64,000 bases of DNA from Flavobacterium hibisci. GTDB taxonomy: Bacteria > Bacteroidota > Bacteroidia > Flavobacteriales > Flavobacteriaceae. Location of the stretch: positions 1 to 64,000 of the forward strand of contig NZ_JAIQDW010000016.1 in assembly GCF_020026925.1 (NCBI RefSeq), read 5' to 3'. The notes under the pieces are model-generated. The model ran no database searches, was not told the origin of the DNA, and was given only the letters and a program-made list of their open reading frames with translations. This document shows positions 16,269-23,929 of the stretch, piece after piece (position 1 is the stretch's first letter; every line of letters starts with the position of its first letter). The translations under genes were made by a program, and so were the position numbers.

Positions 16269-16301
16269 AATCCGATTTGCGATAAGCTGATCGGATTTTT
16301 T
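16269..16301 (+). terminator. Terminator of the nitroreductase-NmrA run
   Basis: aatccgat (16269-16276) pairs with atcggatt (16290-16297), followed by T6. Same family as the hairpin at 1944. Confidence 0.85.
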
Positions 16302-16302
16302 A

Positions 16303-16412
16303 TGGCATGCCCCGCAGAAAAAGCGGGTCGGGCTATTCGCTAAATTTTTTGTTCCGTTTCTCTTCACAAAAAGATACCGCTGCTATCCCTCATGCGACAG
16401 TTGGTTTCATAA
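16303..16412 (+). repeat. Structured intergenic repeat, copy 6 (shortened)
   Basis: Begins ggcatgccccgcagaaaaag with a perfect cccgc/gcggg stem and ctaaattt, then jumps to aaaagataccgctgctatccc. The middle ggct/agcc hairpin has been lost. It directly follows the terminator at 16269. Confidence 0.75.
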
Positions 16413-16526
16413 TAAACTTCACTTTTCAATACAAAAAGGTTATCAAAATTAAATTTATAAACATCAATCCAAATTAAAATAAAGCAGAATATTCTTATAT
16501 TTACCCCCGTATTTTAATTTAAAAAA

Positions 16527-17570
16527 ATGAATTGGTCATCCAAATTAATCCTCCATAAAAAAGAACTCCGAATAGCAATTTACTTTGAAAAAAATGCAAA
16601 ATTGATTGCGCGCATCAAACAATTTGAAGGCGCAAAATGGAGTCAAACTTTAAAAGTCTGGCATTTACCGGACAATGAACAGAACCGGATTCATTTTAAA
16701 ATACCCGCTGCCTATTTATCATTACCATCAGAGGAAGGAATTTTAGCTATCCAAAAATTTAGTAATTGGCTTAATTCCAGACGTTACAGTCCCAATACTG
16801 TAAAAACATATACTGAAGCTTTAAAGTCTTTTTTGGTTTTTCATCGGCAACTTCCTGTTTCCGAAATCACAAATGATCATATCATACTATATAATAACGA
16901 TTACATTTTAAAAAATAACCTTTCGGCTTCCTATCAAAATCAGATTGTGAATGCTATTAAATTATTTTTCAAAACTTTAGAAAACAAGAAAATGTATGTA
17001 GAAAACATTCATCGACCAAAAGGCGAAAAAAAATTACCTAATGTATTGAGCAAAGAAGAAGTGAAACTTATATTAAACGCTCACTTTTACATCAAACACA
17101 AAACCATGCTTTCATTAATATATAGCTGCGGATTAAGGCGCAGTGAATTATTAAACTTAAAACCTGCCGACATCGACTCCAAACGAAACATAATCCTGAT
17201 AAAACAATCCAAAGGCAAAAAAGACCGCATCGTTCCCCTATCCCAAAAAATATTAGAAATGCTGCGAAGTTATTATGTATGTTATAAACCAAAAAAATGG
17301 CTTTTTGAAGGGCGAAACGAAAACGAACCCTACGATGCCCGCAGCTTATCAAACGTGCTGAAGCAAGCCCTGACAAAAAGTAATATTAAAAAACCTGTAA
17401 GCTTGCATTGGCTTAGACACAGCTATGCCACACATCTATTGGAATCAGGAACCGATCTACGCTTTATTCAGGAACTTTTGGGGCATAGCAGCAGCAGAAC
17501 TACAGAAATATATACCCATGTAAGTACAAAAAGTCTACAGCAAATAAAAAGTCCGTTTGATGATTTGTAG
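16527..17570 (+). CDS. Tyrosine recombinase, candidate cassette integrase
   Basis: 347 residues. The complete catalytic set is visible: R204 (SCGLRRSELL), H294 and R297 (HWLRHS), H320 (GHSSS), and nucleophile Y329 (IYTHV), plus the beta-hairpin Lys in QSKGKKDR. Residues 75-160 are a SAM-like core-binding domain. Residues 1-60 add a small N-terminal module (AKWSQTLKVWHLP) absent from the IS-borne recombinase at 21447. It ends SPFDDL, like Xer and IntI proteins. It lacks the extra patch between catalytic blocks II and III that marks integron IntI. It lies directly upstream of att-like sites and single-gene units in the same orientation, so cassette integration/excision is the likely role (inference). 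A general chromosomal Xer-like recombinase is the alternative. Confidence 0.9.
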   Translation: MNWSSKLILHKKELRIAIYFEKNAKLIARIKQFEGAKWSQTLKVWHLPDNEQNRIHFKIPAAYLSLPSEEGILAIQKFSNWLNSRRYSPNTVKTYTEALKSFLVFHRQLPVSEITNDHIILYNNDYILKNNLSASYQNQIVNAIKLFFKTLENKKMYVENIHRPKGEKKLPNVLSKEEVKLILNAHFYIKHKTMLSLIYSCGLRRSELLNLKPADIDSKRNIILIKQSKGKKDRIVPLSQKILEMLRSYYVCYKPKKWLFEGRNENEPYDARSLSNVLKQALTKSNIKKPVSLHWLRHSYATHLLESGTDLRFIQELLGHSSSRTTEIYTHVSTKSLQQIKSPFDDL

Positions 17571-17602
17571 TAAAACTTTTCTATATTAGCATCCGATAAA
17601 AA

Positions 17603-17679
17603 AGCCAATTTATGGCACAAAGCCAACAAAAAAGAGCATATTGAAGCCATTTTATGGCTGATATAAGTAAGTTATAGCC
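17603..17679 (+). promoter_or_regulatory. Possible attI-like primary site
   Basis: Just after the recombinase, two imperfect palindromes gccaatttatggc (17603-17615) and gccattttatggc (17646-17658) lie 43 bp apart. They are followed by the first core gttatagcc (17671-17679), where the first gene unit begins. The repeats are the right size for recombinase arm sites. No second arm of an attC-like site is present to the left, consistent with a primary rather than a cassette-borne site. Confidence 0.45.
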
Positions 17680-17710
17680 AATGCAAAAAACCTCGAAGAA
17701 ACAAATCACA

Positions 17711-18175
17711 ATGAAATTTAATTTAAAGTTTATTACTGATTACGGTCAATTTTATCTAAATGACAAAAATGCAACCGGAAATACTGGTTCGGAAAATTTT
17801 TGGACAAATCAAGCATTTGCAGACAAACTAGCAATTGAAGAAGGAGTTCTCGGTGTTTCAATTGGCAACGACGAAGGAAAAGTTGAATGCGAATTTGAAA
17901 TTTTAAATTCAAAAAGTTTGGTTACTGATTTTACATACTTTGACCACGTTGTTGAAGCAAGTATAAAAATTCATTCAGGAATATTACAAATAATTGACTG
18001 TCCGCATTCAGAAGTTGAAATGGAAACTGAAATTGAAAATGGCGATTATCGCGTGCGTGTTTACTCAATAAATCTAGAAACTGGTTATAATGAATTTCCA
18101 GGAGATACTTATAAAATAGAAATGTGGAAAGAACCTTATTCAGAAAGAGATGTCTTGAAAAGGTTTTTAGGCTAG
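17711..18175 (+). CDS. Cassette 1: hypothetical protein
   Basis: 154 residues from the ATG at 17711. The frame from 17681 begins inside the recombination core. It is acidic and beta-rich, with no signal peptide or membrane segment. FITDYGQFYLNDKNATGN and WKEPYSERDVLKRFLG are the most distinctive parts. I do not recognise the family with confidence. The unit is bounded by gttatagcc (17671) and ggctataac (18188), exact reverse complements, 12 bases after the stop. Confidence 0.7.
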   Translation: MKFNLKFITDYGQFYLNDKNATGNTGSENFWTNQAFADKLAIEEGVLGVSIGNDEGKVECEFEILNSKSLVTDFTYFDHVVEASIKIHSGILQIIDCPHSEVEMETEIENGDYRVRVYSINLETGYNEFPGDTYKIEMWKEPYSERDVLKRFLG

Positions 18176-18187
18176 AATAAATGCACT

Positions 18188-18325
18188 GGCTATAACAGCC
18201 ATTTGGCTCAATTGCTAGTTTTGTTTAAAATTGAAACAATCAATTCACGCAGAAAGTTTTATCTTAACCGAAAATAATCAACACGCTTTGACCGCAACTA
18301 AGCCAAGTGGCCAAACGTTGGTGGC
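18188..18325 (+). repeat. attC-like site C1
   Basis: Left core ggctataac (18188-18196) then agcc; caattgctagttttg about 25 bp in; a centre with agttttatcttaaccgaaaataatc; right arm ggccaaac and core gttggtggc (18317-18325). 138 bp in total. The left core is complementary to the start of cassette 1, and the right core begins cassette 2. Confidence 0.7.
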
Positions 18326-18348
18326 AACCCAAAGGCAAAACGTACAAA

Positions 18349-19311
18349 ATGACAAACAGAAATAAAATATTAACAATTCTGAATTTTCTAATTATTGTTT
18401 TCTGCAATCAGATATTAGCTCAAAATGCTATAACTAAGGAAATTCTTTGGACAACTGATTGGAGTCCGAATGGAAAATACATTGCAATTGGCGGAAATGT
18501 AGACACATTGAAAATTTATAATTCAAGTAATCTAAAACCATACAAATTTCTTCCTATTAAAAACACGATAACACGTATAAAATGGCATCCTACAAAAAAT
18601 ATAATTGCTTTAACTACACAAATCTCAGGTGACAAATCTAGTATTATTAATTTAGAGACGAATGAAAAAATTGAATTAAACGGAATTTCATCAGATGGAG
18701 CAAGAGGAATTGATTGGAACAGTACAGGCGAATATATAGCTGTTGGCGATAATAACGGACAAATATTGATTTTCAATATTAAAGGTAATTTAATTAGCAC
18801 ATTCAACAACGGAAACACAAAGACCATAACTGCAATTGATTGGCATCCAAAAAAAGATATTCTCATAACCGTTTCAGATAAAATACGTTTATTTGACATT
18901 AAAGGAAATCTGTTAAATTCAATAAAACATAGAAAAGAAGAAGTAATGATATTGAGTATCTCTTGGCACAATTCGGGTTCTTTTTTTGTAACAGGAGACT
19001 ATGGAAATGAAAAAGACAAATCTTTACTTCAATATTGGGATAAAAATGGCAGCTTATTAAAGTCTATTGATATAAGTAAAGGTGAATACAGAAATTTGAC
19101 TTGGAATTCAAAAGGGAACAGCTTAGCAACAGCAAGTGACGCATTGAGAATTTGGGACACCAAAGGAAACCTTATTTCAGAAGGTTACTCTGAAGACTAC
19201 TTATGGGGTATTTCTTGGGATAAACGAGGAAACAGAATTATTACTTCAAGTTTGGAGCAAAATATAATACTATGGAATAATAAAGCAGAAAGAATATCAG
19301 CTATAGAATAA
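18349..19311 (+). CDS. Cassette 2: exported WD40-repeat protein
   Basis: 320 residues from the ATG at 18349. The frame upstream of it is att sequence. An N-terminal signal peptide (ILTILNFLIIVFCNQILAQ) is followed by about seven WD40 blades, seen as repeated [I/L]xWxPxxxxIA...I..N motifs: TTDWSPNGKYIAIGG, IKWHPTKNIIALT, IDWNSTGEYIAVGDNNG, IDWHPKKDILITVSD, ISWHNSGSFFVTGD, LTWNSKGNSLATASD and ISWDKRGNRIITSS. A seven-bladed propeller fits the length. It likely acts in the periplasm or at the surface as a binding platform. An exported propeller is an unusual cassette cargo. Confidence 0.85.
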   Translation: MTNRNKILTILNFLIIVFCNQILAQNAITKEILWTTDWSPNGKYIAIGGNVDTLKIYNSSNLKPYKFLPIKNTITRIKWHPTKNIIALTTQISGDKSSIINLETNEKIELNGISSDGARGIDWNSTGEYIAVGDNNGQILIFNIKGNLISTFNNGNTKTITAIDWHPKKDILITVSDKIRLFDIKGNLLNSIKHRKEEVMILSISWHNSGSFFVTGDYGNEKDKSLLQYWDKNGSLLKSIDISKGEYRNLTWNSKGNSLATASDALRIWDTKGNLISEGYSEDYLWGISWDKRGNRIITSSLEQNIILWNNKAERISAIE

Positions 19312-19316
19312 GGGCA

Positions 19317-19444
19317 GCCACTAACAGCCGTTTTGAAATAGCTGGAATTTAATGGGATTTCCGTTTCGCATCAAGTTTTCGTTAAGCCGAAAATTGAGCG
19401 GTTACGAACTTCCAGCCATCTCAAAGCAGCGACACGTTAGTGGT
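19317..19444 (+). repeat. attC-like site C2
   Basis: Left core gccactaac (19317-19325) starts five bases after the cassette 2 stop. Then agccg, atagctggaattt, a centre with ttttcgttaagccgaaaatt, and right end gacac with core gttagtggta (19436-19445). The left core differs from the complement of cassette 2's start (gttggtggc) at one base. Confidence 0.7.
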
Positions 19445-19477
19445 AACTTAAATCAACACTAGTCAATTCGACAAAAT

Positions 19478-20131
19478 ATGAAATTAGAAATAGGAATAGA
19501 AATTAGATACGAAATTTTACAATATTCATTATTAATAGAAGATTTTACATCGGTTTTTTTAGCCCAATTATTGGGAATAAAAGATTATAAAAAAACTAAA
19601 TCACTCGGAAATCAAAGTGGAAATTTATCGTTTAATCAAAAAGTTAATTTGCTAATTGATATCGGGGCTTTAGATAGCGAAGAAAGAAGTAAGTTTTTAA
19701 CTTTTATGGAAATTCGTAATCAGTTTATGCACAATATAAATGCAAAAACTTATGAAAGTTGTTTTGGTTTTCTGGAAGGCAAATCTAAATTCATCCTTAA
19801 ACTTTTCCCTCAAGATTTAAGCTTACCATTAGAACAACAATTAAAAAAAGCAACTAATCAATTGGCTGATAGCGTTATTAAGTCGACTGTAATGTTGACA
19901 GAAAAAGTAGAAGAACAGATAAGAGAAAAATCAACCACTTTTATGTTGGAAAAGTTCAAGAAAAATTCTCTAGAAACTATAAGAGAAATAAAAGAAGTTT
20001 TTGATTCACTTTATACGACAAAAAAAGATGCTGGTGTAGAAACTATAAGTTTGGAAGAAATAAAGGATATTGGAACAATTTTCAGCAAAGCATATTACTC
20101 TGTAATGGTAAAAAAATTAAAAACAAAGTAA
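19478..20131 (+). CDS. Cassette 3: HEPN/MltR-like helical protein
   Basis: 217 residues, nearly all helical. The N-terminal half has VNLLIDIGALDSEERSKFLTFMEIRNQFMHN with an R-x4-H motif (RNQFMH), the HEPN RNase/nucleotide-binding signature also seen in mannitol-operon-repressor-like proteins. The C-terminal half is a charged coiled coil (about 120-215). No antitoxin partner lies in the same unit. An RNase, a defence role, or a non-catalytic HEPN scaffold are all possible. The stop codon is two bases from the left core of the next site. Confidence 0.65.
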   Translation: MKLEIGIEIRYEILQYSLLIEDFTSVFLAQLLGIKDYKKTKSLGNQSGNLSFNQKVNLLIDIGALDSEERSKFLTFMEIRNQFMHNINAKTYESCFGFLEGKSKFILKLFPQDLSLPLEQQLKKATNQLADSVIKSTVMLTEKVEEQIREKSTTFMLEKFKKNSLETIREIKEVFDSLYTTKKDAGVETISLEEIKDIGTIFSKAYYSVMVKKLKTK

Positions 20132-20133
20132 GC

Positions 20134-20155
20134 TACCACTAACAGCTAGAGTTTC
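20134..20155 (+). repeat. attC-like site C3, left arm (IS-interrupted)
   Basis: taccactaac (20134-20143) then agctagagttt. The right arm of this site is at 22478-22594, on the far side of the IS91-like element. taccactaac is the exact reverse complement of gttagtggta at the start of cassette 3. Confidence 0.65.
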
Positions 20156-20255
20156 GTTGCGGCTGCAAGCCGAACAATGAAACTCCTGTTGAACGGAACC
20201 GGAGTACCTGCCGTCAACACTATGGAGTTATCGTAAAGTTTTGAGAGATAGTTAC

Positions 20256-20280
20256 AAGAGGCAACTGAGCCTCTTTTTTT
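20256..20280 (+). terminator. Terminator near the IS left end
   Basis: aagaggc (20256-20262) and gcctctt (20269-20275) enclose a six-base loop and run into a T-tract to 20280. It would stop + strand transcription coming from the cassettes before it runs antisense into the transposase. Confidence 0.75.
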
Positions 20281-20351
20281 TGGAGTAGATTTTCATTTGT
20301 TTTTCTCGTGTTTTCGGTCACTTTTGGGCATAAAATCCCTTACCCGTAAAA

Positions 20352-21462
20352 TTAACTTTCACGGGGAATTGGGTTTTGGCATCCGCCAAGATACCAAGCA
20401 GGTGGACCTCGCTGGTCAAAAACCGCTATTGGGTGCAAATTGCCCGTTTTGCAACACGGACATTTGGGCAAAAAGGGTTTCTTTGCTACTTTTTCCAAGA
20501 TCTTTACTTGGAGTTTTGCTTGCAAAAGCTTTAGCTTCCCACGCTTCCAAGTGCTGCTCAAAAAGCCATAATGACGAATCTTGACAAAGCGTTTGGGCAA
20601 AATATGCAACGAAAACCGACGGATAAACTCGCCGTGGGTCAATGTCATTTGCTTTTTGACTCCCGCCACTCGGTAATCCTTGTAATCGAAAGTCACGTTT
20701 TCGTTGTCAATGCTTTTGATTCGGTGGTTGCTGATGGCGATTTTATGGGTATATCTCCCCAGATACTCCACCACAGACTTTGTACTTCCAAAAGGCTTTT
20801 TGGCAAAAACTACCCAAGGCTTCTGCCATAAATGCTGCCGGATTTGCTCGTATTTTATGGGCTCTTTTGCTTTGAGTTTCTGGCAATATTTTGCCCTAAA
20901 CACTTTCGATAAAGCTTTGACAGGAAACAGGAATTTGCCGTCCGTTCGGCTGTTTTTCCACTGTCCGTCTTTATCAACTCCTCCTCCGGGAACAATACAA
21001 TGCAGATGCGGATGAAGGGCTCAACTGCTGTCCCCAGGTGTGCAAAACAGCGATCATTCCCAGTTGTATTTCTTTGGCTTTGCCAAATTTTTGAAGCGTT
21101 TCCCAAGTTGCTTCAAACAGGGTGTCATACACCATTTTTGGCTGATGCATCGCCAAGGAATTTAGGCTATCGGGCAAGGTAAAAACCACGTGGAAGTATG
21201 GCACTGGCAAGAGTTCTGTGCTTCGGGCTTCCATCCAATCCTCTCGCTTGTTACCCTGGCATTTGGGACAATGTCTGTTCCGGCAAGAGTTGTAACTAAT
21301 GGTCAGATTTCCACATTCATCACACCCATCGATATGACCGCCCAAATCGGCCGTTCGACATTTTTTGATGGCAGAAAGCGTGTGCAGTTGCCAAGTATTC
21401 AAGCCGTAGTTTTCGATTTTTGAGGCAATATTTCGCAGTACATCGGCTACTTCCGGTGGCAT
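20352..21462 (-). pseudogene. IS91-family transposase, frameshifted
   Basis: The N-terminal part (21462 to about 21020) has the zinc-binding region CDECGNLTISYNSCRNRHCPKCQG typical of IS91/ISCR Y2 transposases, followed by PYFHVVFTLPDSLN. The C-terminal part (about 21020 to 20352) has VEYLGRYTHKIAISNHRI, which carries the conserved transposase tyrosine region, and ends with a CPCCKTG cysteine cluster. The two parts lie in different frames. Removing one G from the ggg run at 21017-21019 (+ strand) restores QLSLHPHLHCIVPGGGVDKDG, the expected HUH-like continuation. So it is a single one-base frameshift, and the enzyme is probably inactive unless recoding occurs. Confidence 0.85.
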
Positions 21463-22277
21463 TTCTCGAAAAGGGTATCCAGTGGACTAAAGATGCGTTG
21501 GCTCTCGAGTTGGGCAATGTGCAAATACTCCATCGTGGTCTCGATATTTTGGTGCCCCAAGAGGTCTTTGAGGGTCATAATATCCATTCCGTCTTCGAGC
21601 AGATGTGTGGCATAACTGTGCCGAAGCGTGTGCACGTGAACTTCTTTTTTCACACCCGCTGCTCTGGCCACTTGCTTCACTACCCATTGCACGCCTCGCT
21701 GGCTGTACCGACTATCAAAATCACCTCCTGCTCTTTCCATAGGTTGCCCATTAAAAAGGTAATCCTGTGGTTTTTCTGCTTCGATATATTTTTTGAGCCC
21801 TCGTATTAAATGAACCGATAAAGGAACATAGCGGTCTTTTTTACCCTTTCCTTGCACTACTTTGAGTTGCTTTCTATCGAAATCTAAATCCTGCAATCGC
21901 ACACTTCGAGCTTCCATACAACGCAATCCGCAACCATAAAGCAATCCAATAAGGATTCGGTGTTTGAGTAATTTGGCATTTTGGAGCATTGCCCAAACTT
22001 CTTCCTTGCTCAAAACAACGGGTAGTTTTTTCTCGTGTTTTATGGACGGTAAACGCAAGTACTCATAAGGCAAGCCTTCTGATTTTAGAAGAAACCGAAG
22101 ACCATAAACACAATGTTTGAAATAAGTTTGTGAAGGGGTTTTGGACTTTTTCTGCTGGTAAAACAAGTAATCTTGTACTTGTTCAGGATCTAAATCCGTT
22201 GGGATTTTCCCAAAATACAATGATATAGAAGCAACATGTCGAGAATAATTATTAAAAGTACTTTGACTTCTGCCCAA
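21447..22277 (-). CDS. Tyrosine recombinase of the IS91-like element
   Basis: 276 residues from a TTG at 22277. It has the catalytic set R (GCGLRCMEARSV), HTLRHS, GHQNIET and a final Y (EYLHIA), ending SPLDTLFEK. It overlaps the transposase start by 16 bases, so the two are translationally coupled. The frame stays open for about 40 codons upstream (NVEELRENKILNQAKREVPGFEELINRF...) but has no ATG. An ATG exists at 22396 in another frame and would join if the A8 run at 22381-22388 (complement) were A9. So either a one-base deletion or programmed slippage removes the N-terminus. It belongs to the IS, not to the cassette array. Confidence 0.85.
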   Translation of the reverse strand: MGRSQSTFNNYSRHVASISLYFGKIPTDLDPEQVQDYLFYQQKKSKTPSQTYFKHCVYGLRFLLKSEGLPYEYLRLPSIKHEKKLPVVLSKEEVWAMLQNAKLLKHRILIGLLYGCGLRCMEARSVRLQDLDFDRKQLKVVQGKGKKDRYVPLSVHLIRGLKKYIEAEKPQDYLFNGQPMERAGGDFDSRYSQRGVQWVVKQVARAAGVKKEVHVHTLRHSYATHLLEDGMDIMTLKDLLGHQNIETTMEYLHIAQLESQRIFSPLDTLFEKCHRK

Positions 22278-22477
22278 TACCGAAATAGTACGTTCAAAAC
22301 GATTGATGAGTTCCTCAAATCCTGGAACTTCTCGTTTAGCCTGGTTGAGAATTTTGTTTTCTCTTAATTCTTCAACATTCTTTTTTTTGTAGTCATATCT
22401 TACCGAATTTAATTATATTCGTAAGGTACAAAATCACGGTAAGTGCTACCGAAGGTTTAGTTCAACATGCGTTTGTC

Positions 22478-22594
22478 TCGATAGCTAGAATTCAATAAAT
22501 ATCATATTCGATTTTCCGCTCAAAAATCTTATCTTAGCTAGAAATAGCCATTCCACGCAGTCACTACTGCGCCAAGCCGCGGAACGTTAGCCGC
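22478..22594 (+). repeat. attC-like site C3, right arm (IS-interrupted)
   Basis: Resumes with cgatagctagaattc, a centre aatcttatcttagctagaaat, then cgccaagccgcggaac and core gttagccgc (22586-22594), which begins cassette 4. Joined to 20134-20155 it gives a site of the usual length, about 138 bp. Confidence 0.65.
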
Positions 22595-22630
22595 AAAACC
22601 AAAAAATCAAAAAACCAAAAAAACTAAGAA

Positions 22631-23053
22631 ATGATAAGGAGTAAGTCAACAATTTTAATAGATACAGAAAAAGAAAAAGTTTGGAATGCGCTAACGAAGC
22701 CTGAATTGGTTAAGCAATGGCAATATGGCAGCGATTTAATTACTGATTGGAAAGTTGGCAGCGAAATACGATTCAGAAATGTATGGGAAAACAATATTTT
22801 TGAGCAATGGGGGAAAATTATTGAAGTTGTCCCGAATAAATTAATAAAATATAGCCTGTTTTTTCCTAGACCTAACTTAGAAGACAAAAAAGAGAACTAT
22901 TTTATTATGAGCTATATCATTTCGGATTTTGAACATAAAATTAAACTCGAAATCATCAAAGAAGACAATAGACCTGACGCAGTTGTTGAAAAAGAGAGTC
23001 CTGAAGAAAATCCAATTCTACAAAAGTTAAAAGAAATTGCTGAAACAAATTAA
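22631..23053 (+). CDS. Cassette 4: SRPBCC (AHSA1-type) protein
   Basis: 140 residues. It opens STILIDTEKEKVWNALTKPELVKQWQYGSDLITDWKVGSEI, a textbook AHSA1/SRPBCC start (helix-grip fold; W-x-A-T-x-P-x-x-x-x-W), and ends in a long helix. Such proteins bind hydrophobic ligands; no catalytic residues can be named. The unit starts with gttagccgc (22586) and ends with gcggctaac (23059), exact reverse complements. Confidence 0.85.
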   Translation: MIRSKSTILIDTEKEKVWNALTKPELVKQWQYGSDLITDWKVGSEIRFRNVWENNIFEQWGKIIEVVPNKLIKYSLFFPRPNLEDKKENYFIMSYIISDFEHKIKLEIIKEDNRPDAVVEKESPEENPILQKLKEIAETN

Positions 23054-23058
23054 GGCCA

Positions 23059-23175
23059 GCGGCTAACTGAGAATTTGTGCAGTGTGCTAGTTTTCGCAAA
23101 GTTGAACTTCGTATTTCAAGAATAAAGTTCACTTGAACCGCATCTGACGCAAATATGCAAAACATTTGTCGTCAT
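23059..23175 (+). repeat. attC-like site C4
   Basis: gcggctaac (23059-23067) then tgag, gtgtgctagttttcg, a centre with aagaataaagttcac, and a right arm caaaacatttgtcgtc (about 23157-23172) in which the usual gttrg core has drifted to atttg. Left arm typical, right arm degenerate. Confidence 0.55.
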
Positions 23176-23200
23176 TGTAAAGAATATCATCGTAAACATC

Positions 23201-23721
23201 ATGAACACATCAATAAAAGAATCAATTTGGAATCAATTTGGAGCAAGTATTGATATGCTAATAAATGTAATTTCAAATTGTAAAGACGACCACTTTCCTT
23301 CACAAAAGCGTTTCTATTACATTGCTTATCACAGTGCGCTATTTTTAGATTACTATTTAACTCTGCCCCCAAGTGATTTTAATCCCATTCTTACGTTCAC
23401 GCAAATGAATAATGATGAAAAACCATTAGAGTCAATTGGCGATTTAATTCCGGATAAGATTTACAGTAAACAAGAACTGATAAACTACGTTGAGCGAAGT
23501 CGTGAAAAATGTAAAAACATTATTGAAGTTTGACAGATGATAAACTTAATGATAGGTTTATTGAAGGAAATGATGAAGACGACATGAACTATTCACTTTT
23601 AGAGATTTTGCTTTACAATCTGCGACATACGCAACATCATGTCGGACAACTAAATATGTTAATTCGGCAAGATCTTGATAAACATATTGAATGGTCTTTT
23701 AGAGCAGGAGACATTAAATAA
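23201..23721 (+). pseudogene. Cassette 5: DinB-like protein, frameshifted
   Basis: The first frame (23201-23533, 110 codons) matches the N-terminal half of DinB/YfiT-type four-helix proteins (YYIAYHSALFLDYYLT, carrying the first metal-site His). The second (23530-23721) supplies the C-terminal helix LLEILLYNLRHTQHHVGQLNMLIRQ with the HxxHHxGQ metal-binding motif. The two overlap by four bases (TTGA) in different frames. Adding one T to the gtttgaca run near 23528 fuses them into a normal-length protein of about 173 residues. This is either a one-base deletion or a sequencing error. DinB proteins are often thiol- or metal-dependent transferases. Confidence 0.75.
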
Positions 23722-23730
23722 TTAAAATCA

Positions 23731-23806
23731 AAACAACTAAACTTTATCTGGGCAGATAGAATTCAGCTCAATGGCTTTAAAACTTTTTCAAGCCGCGACG
23801 TTGCAC
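23731..23806 (+). repeat. attC-like site C5 (degenerate)
   Basis: caactaaac, then gcagatagaattcagc, then ttttcaagccgcgac and core gttgcac (23800-23806). It is shorter (about 75 bp) than the other sites and its left core does not match the start of the preceding unit, so part of it is probably deleted. Confidence 0.45.
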
Positions 23807-23929
23807 TTATCATATCCTAACACCATAGTAAACAATACTATCAAACATAAAAAAGATATTAACTCTTTTTGTATTTTTAAACTTCAGTAACATGTACACT
23901 CACGAAGTCAAAAAAATAAATCGAAAAAT

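Larger units (their letters stand above)
20155..22478. mobile_element. IS91-like element with companion tyrosine recombinase
   Basis: About 2.3 kb, inserted in the middle of att-like site C3. It carries a frameshifted IS91-type transposase and an overlapping tyrosine recombinase, both on the - strand. Ends are estimated: flanking att sequence stops near 20155 and resumes at cgatagctag near 22480. A hairpin (gtttcgttgcggc ... gccgaacaatgaaac) lies just inside the left end. IS91 elements make no target duplications, consistent with none being seen. The exact ends need comparison with other copies. Confidence 0.75.

Noticed and set aside
16527..17570. Recombinase as a conjugative-transposon integrase
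   Set aside because: No mobilisation, tra or excisionase genes nearby, and flanking direct repeats of an ICE/prophage attachment site are not seen.
20297..22000. Several + strand open frames inside the IS
   Set aside because: They are antisense shadows of the transposase and recombinase, which carry the conserved motifs.
23530..23721. Separate small gene at the end of the DinB-like cassette
   Set aside because: It holds the C-terminal metal-binding helix of DinB and joins the preceding frame with a one-base change.
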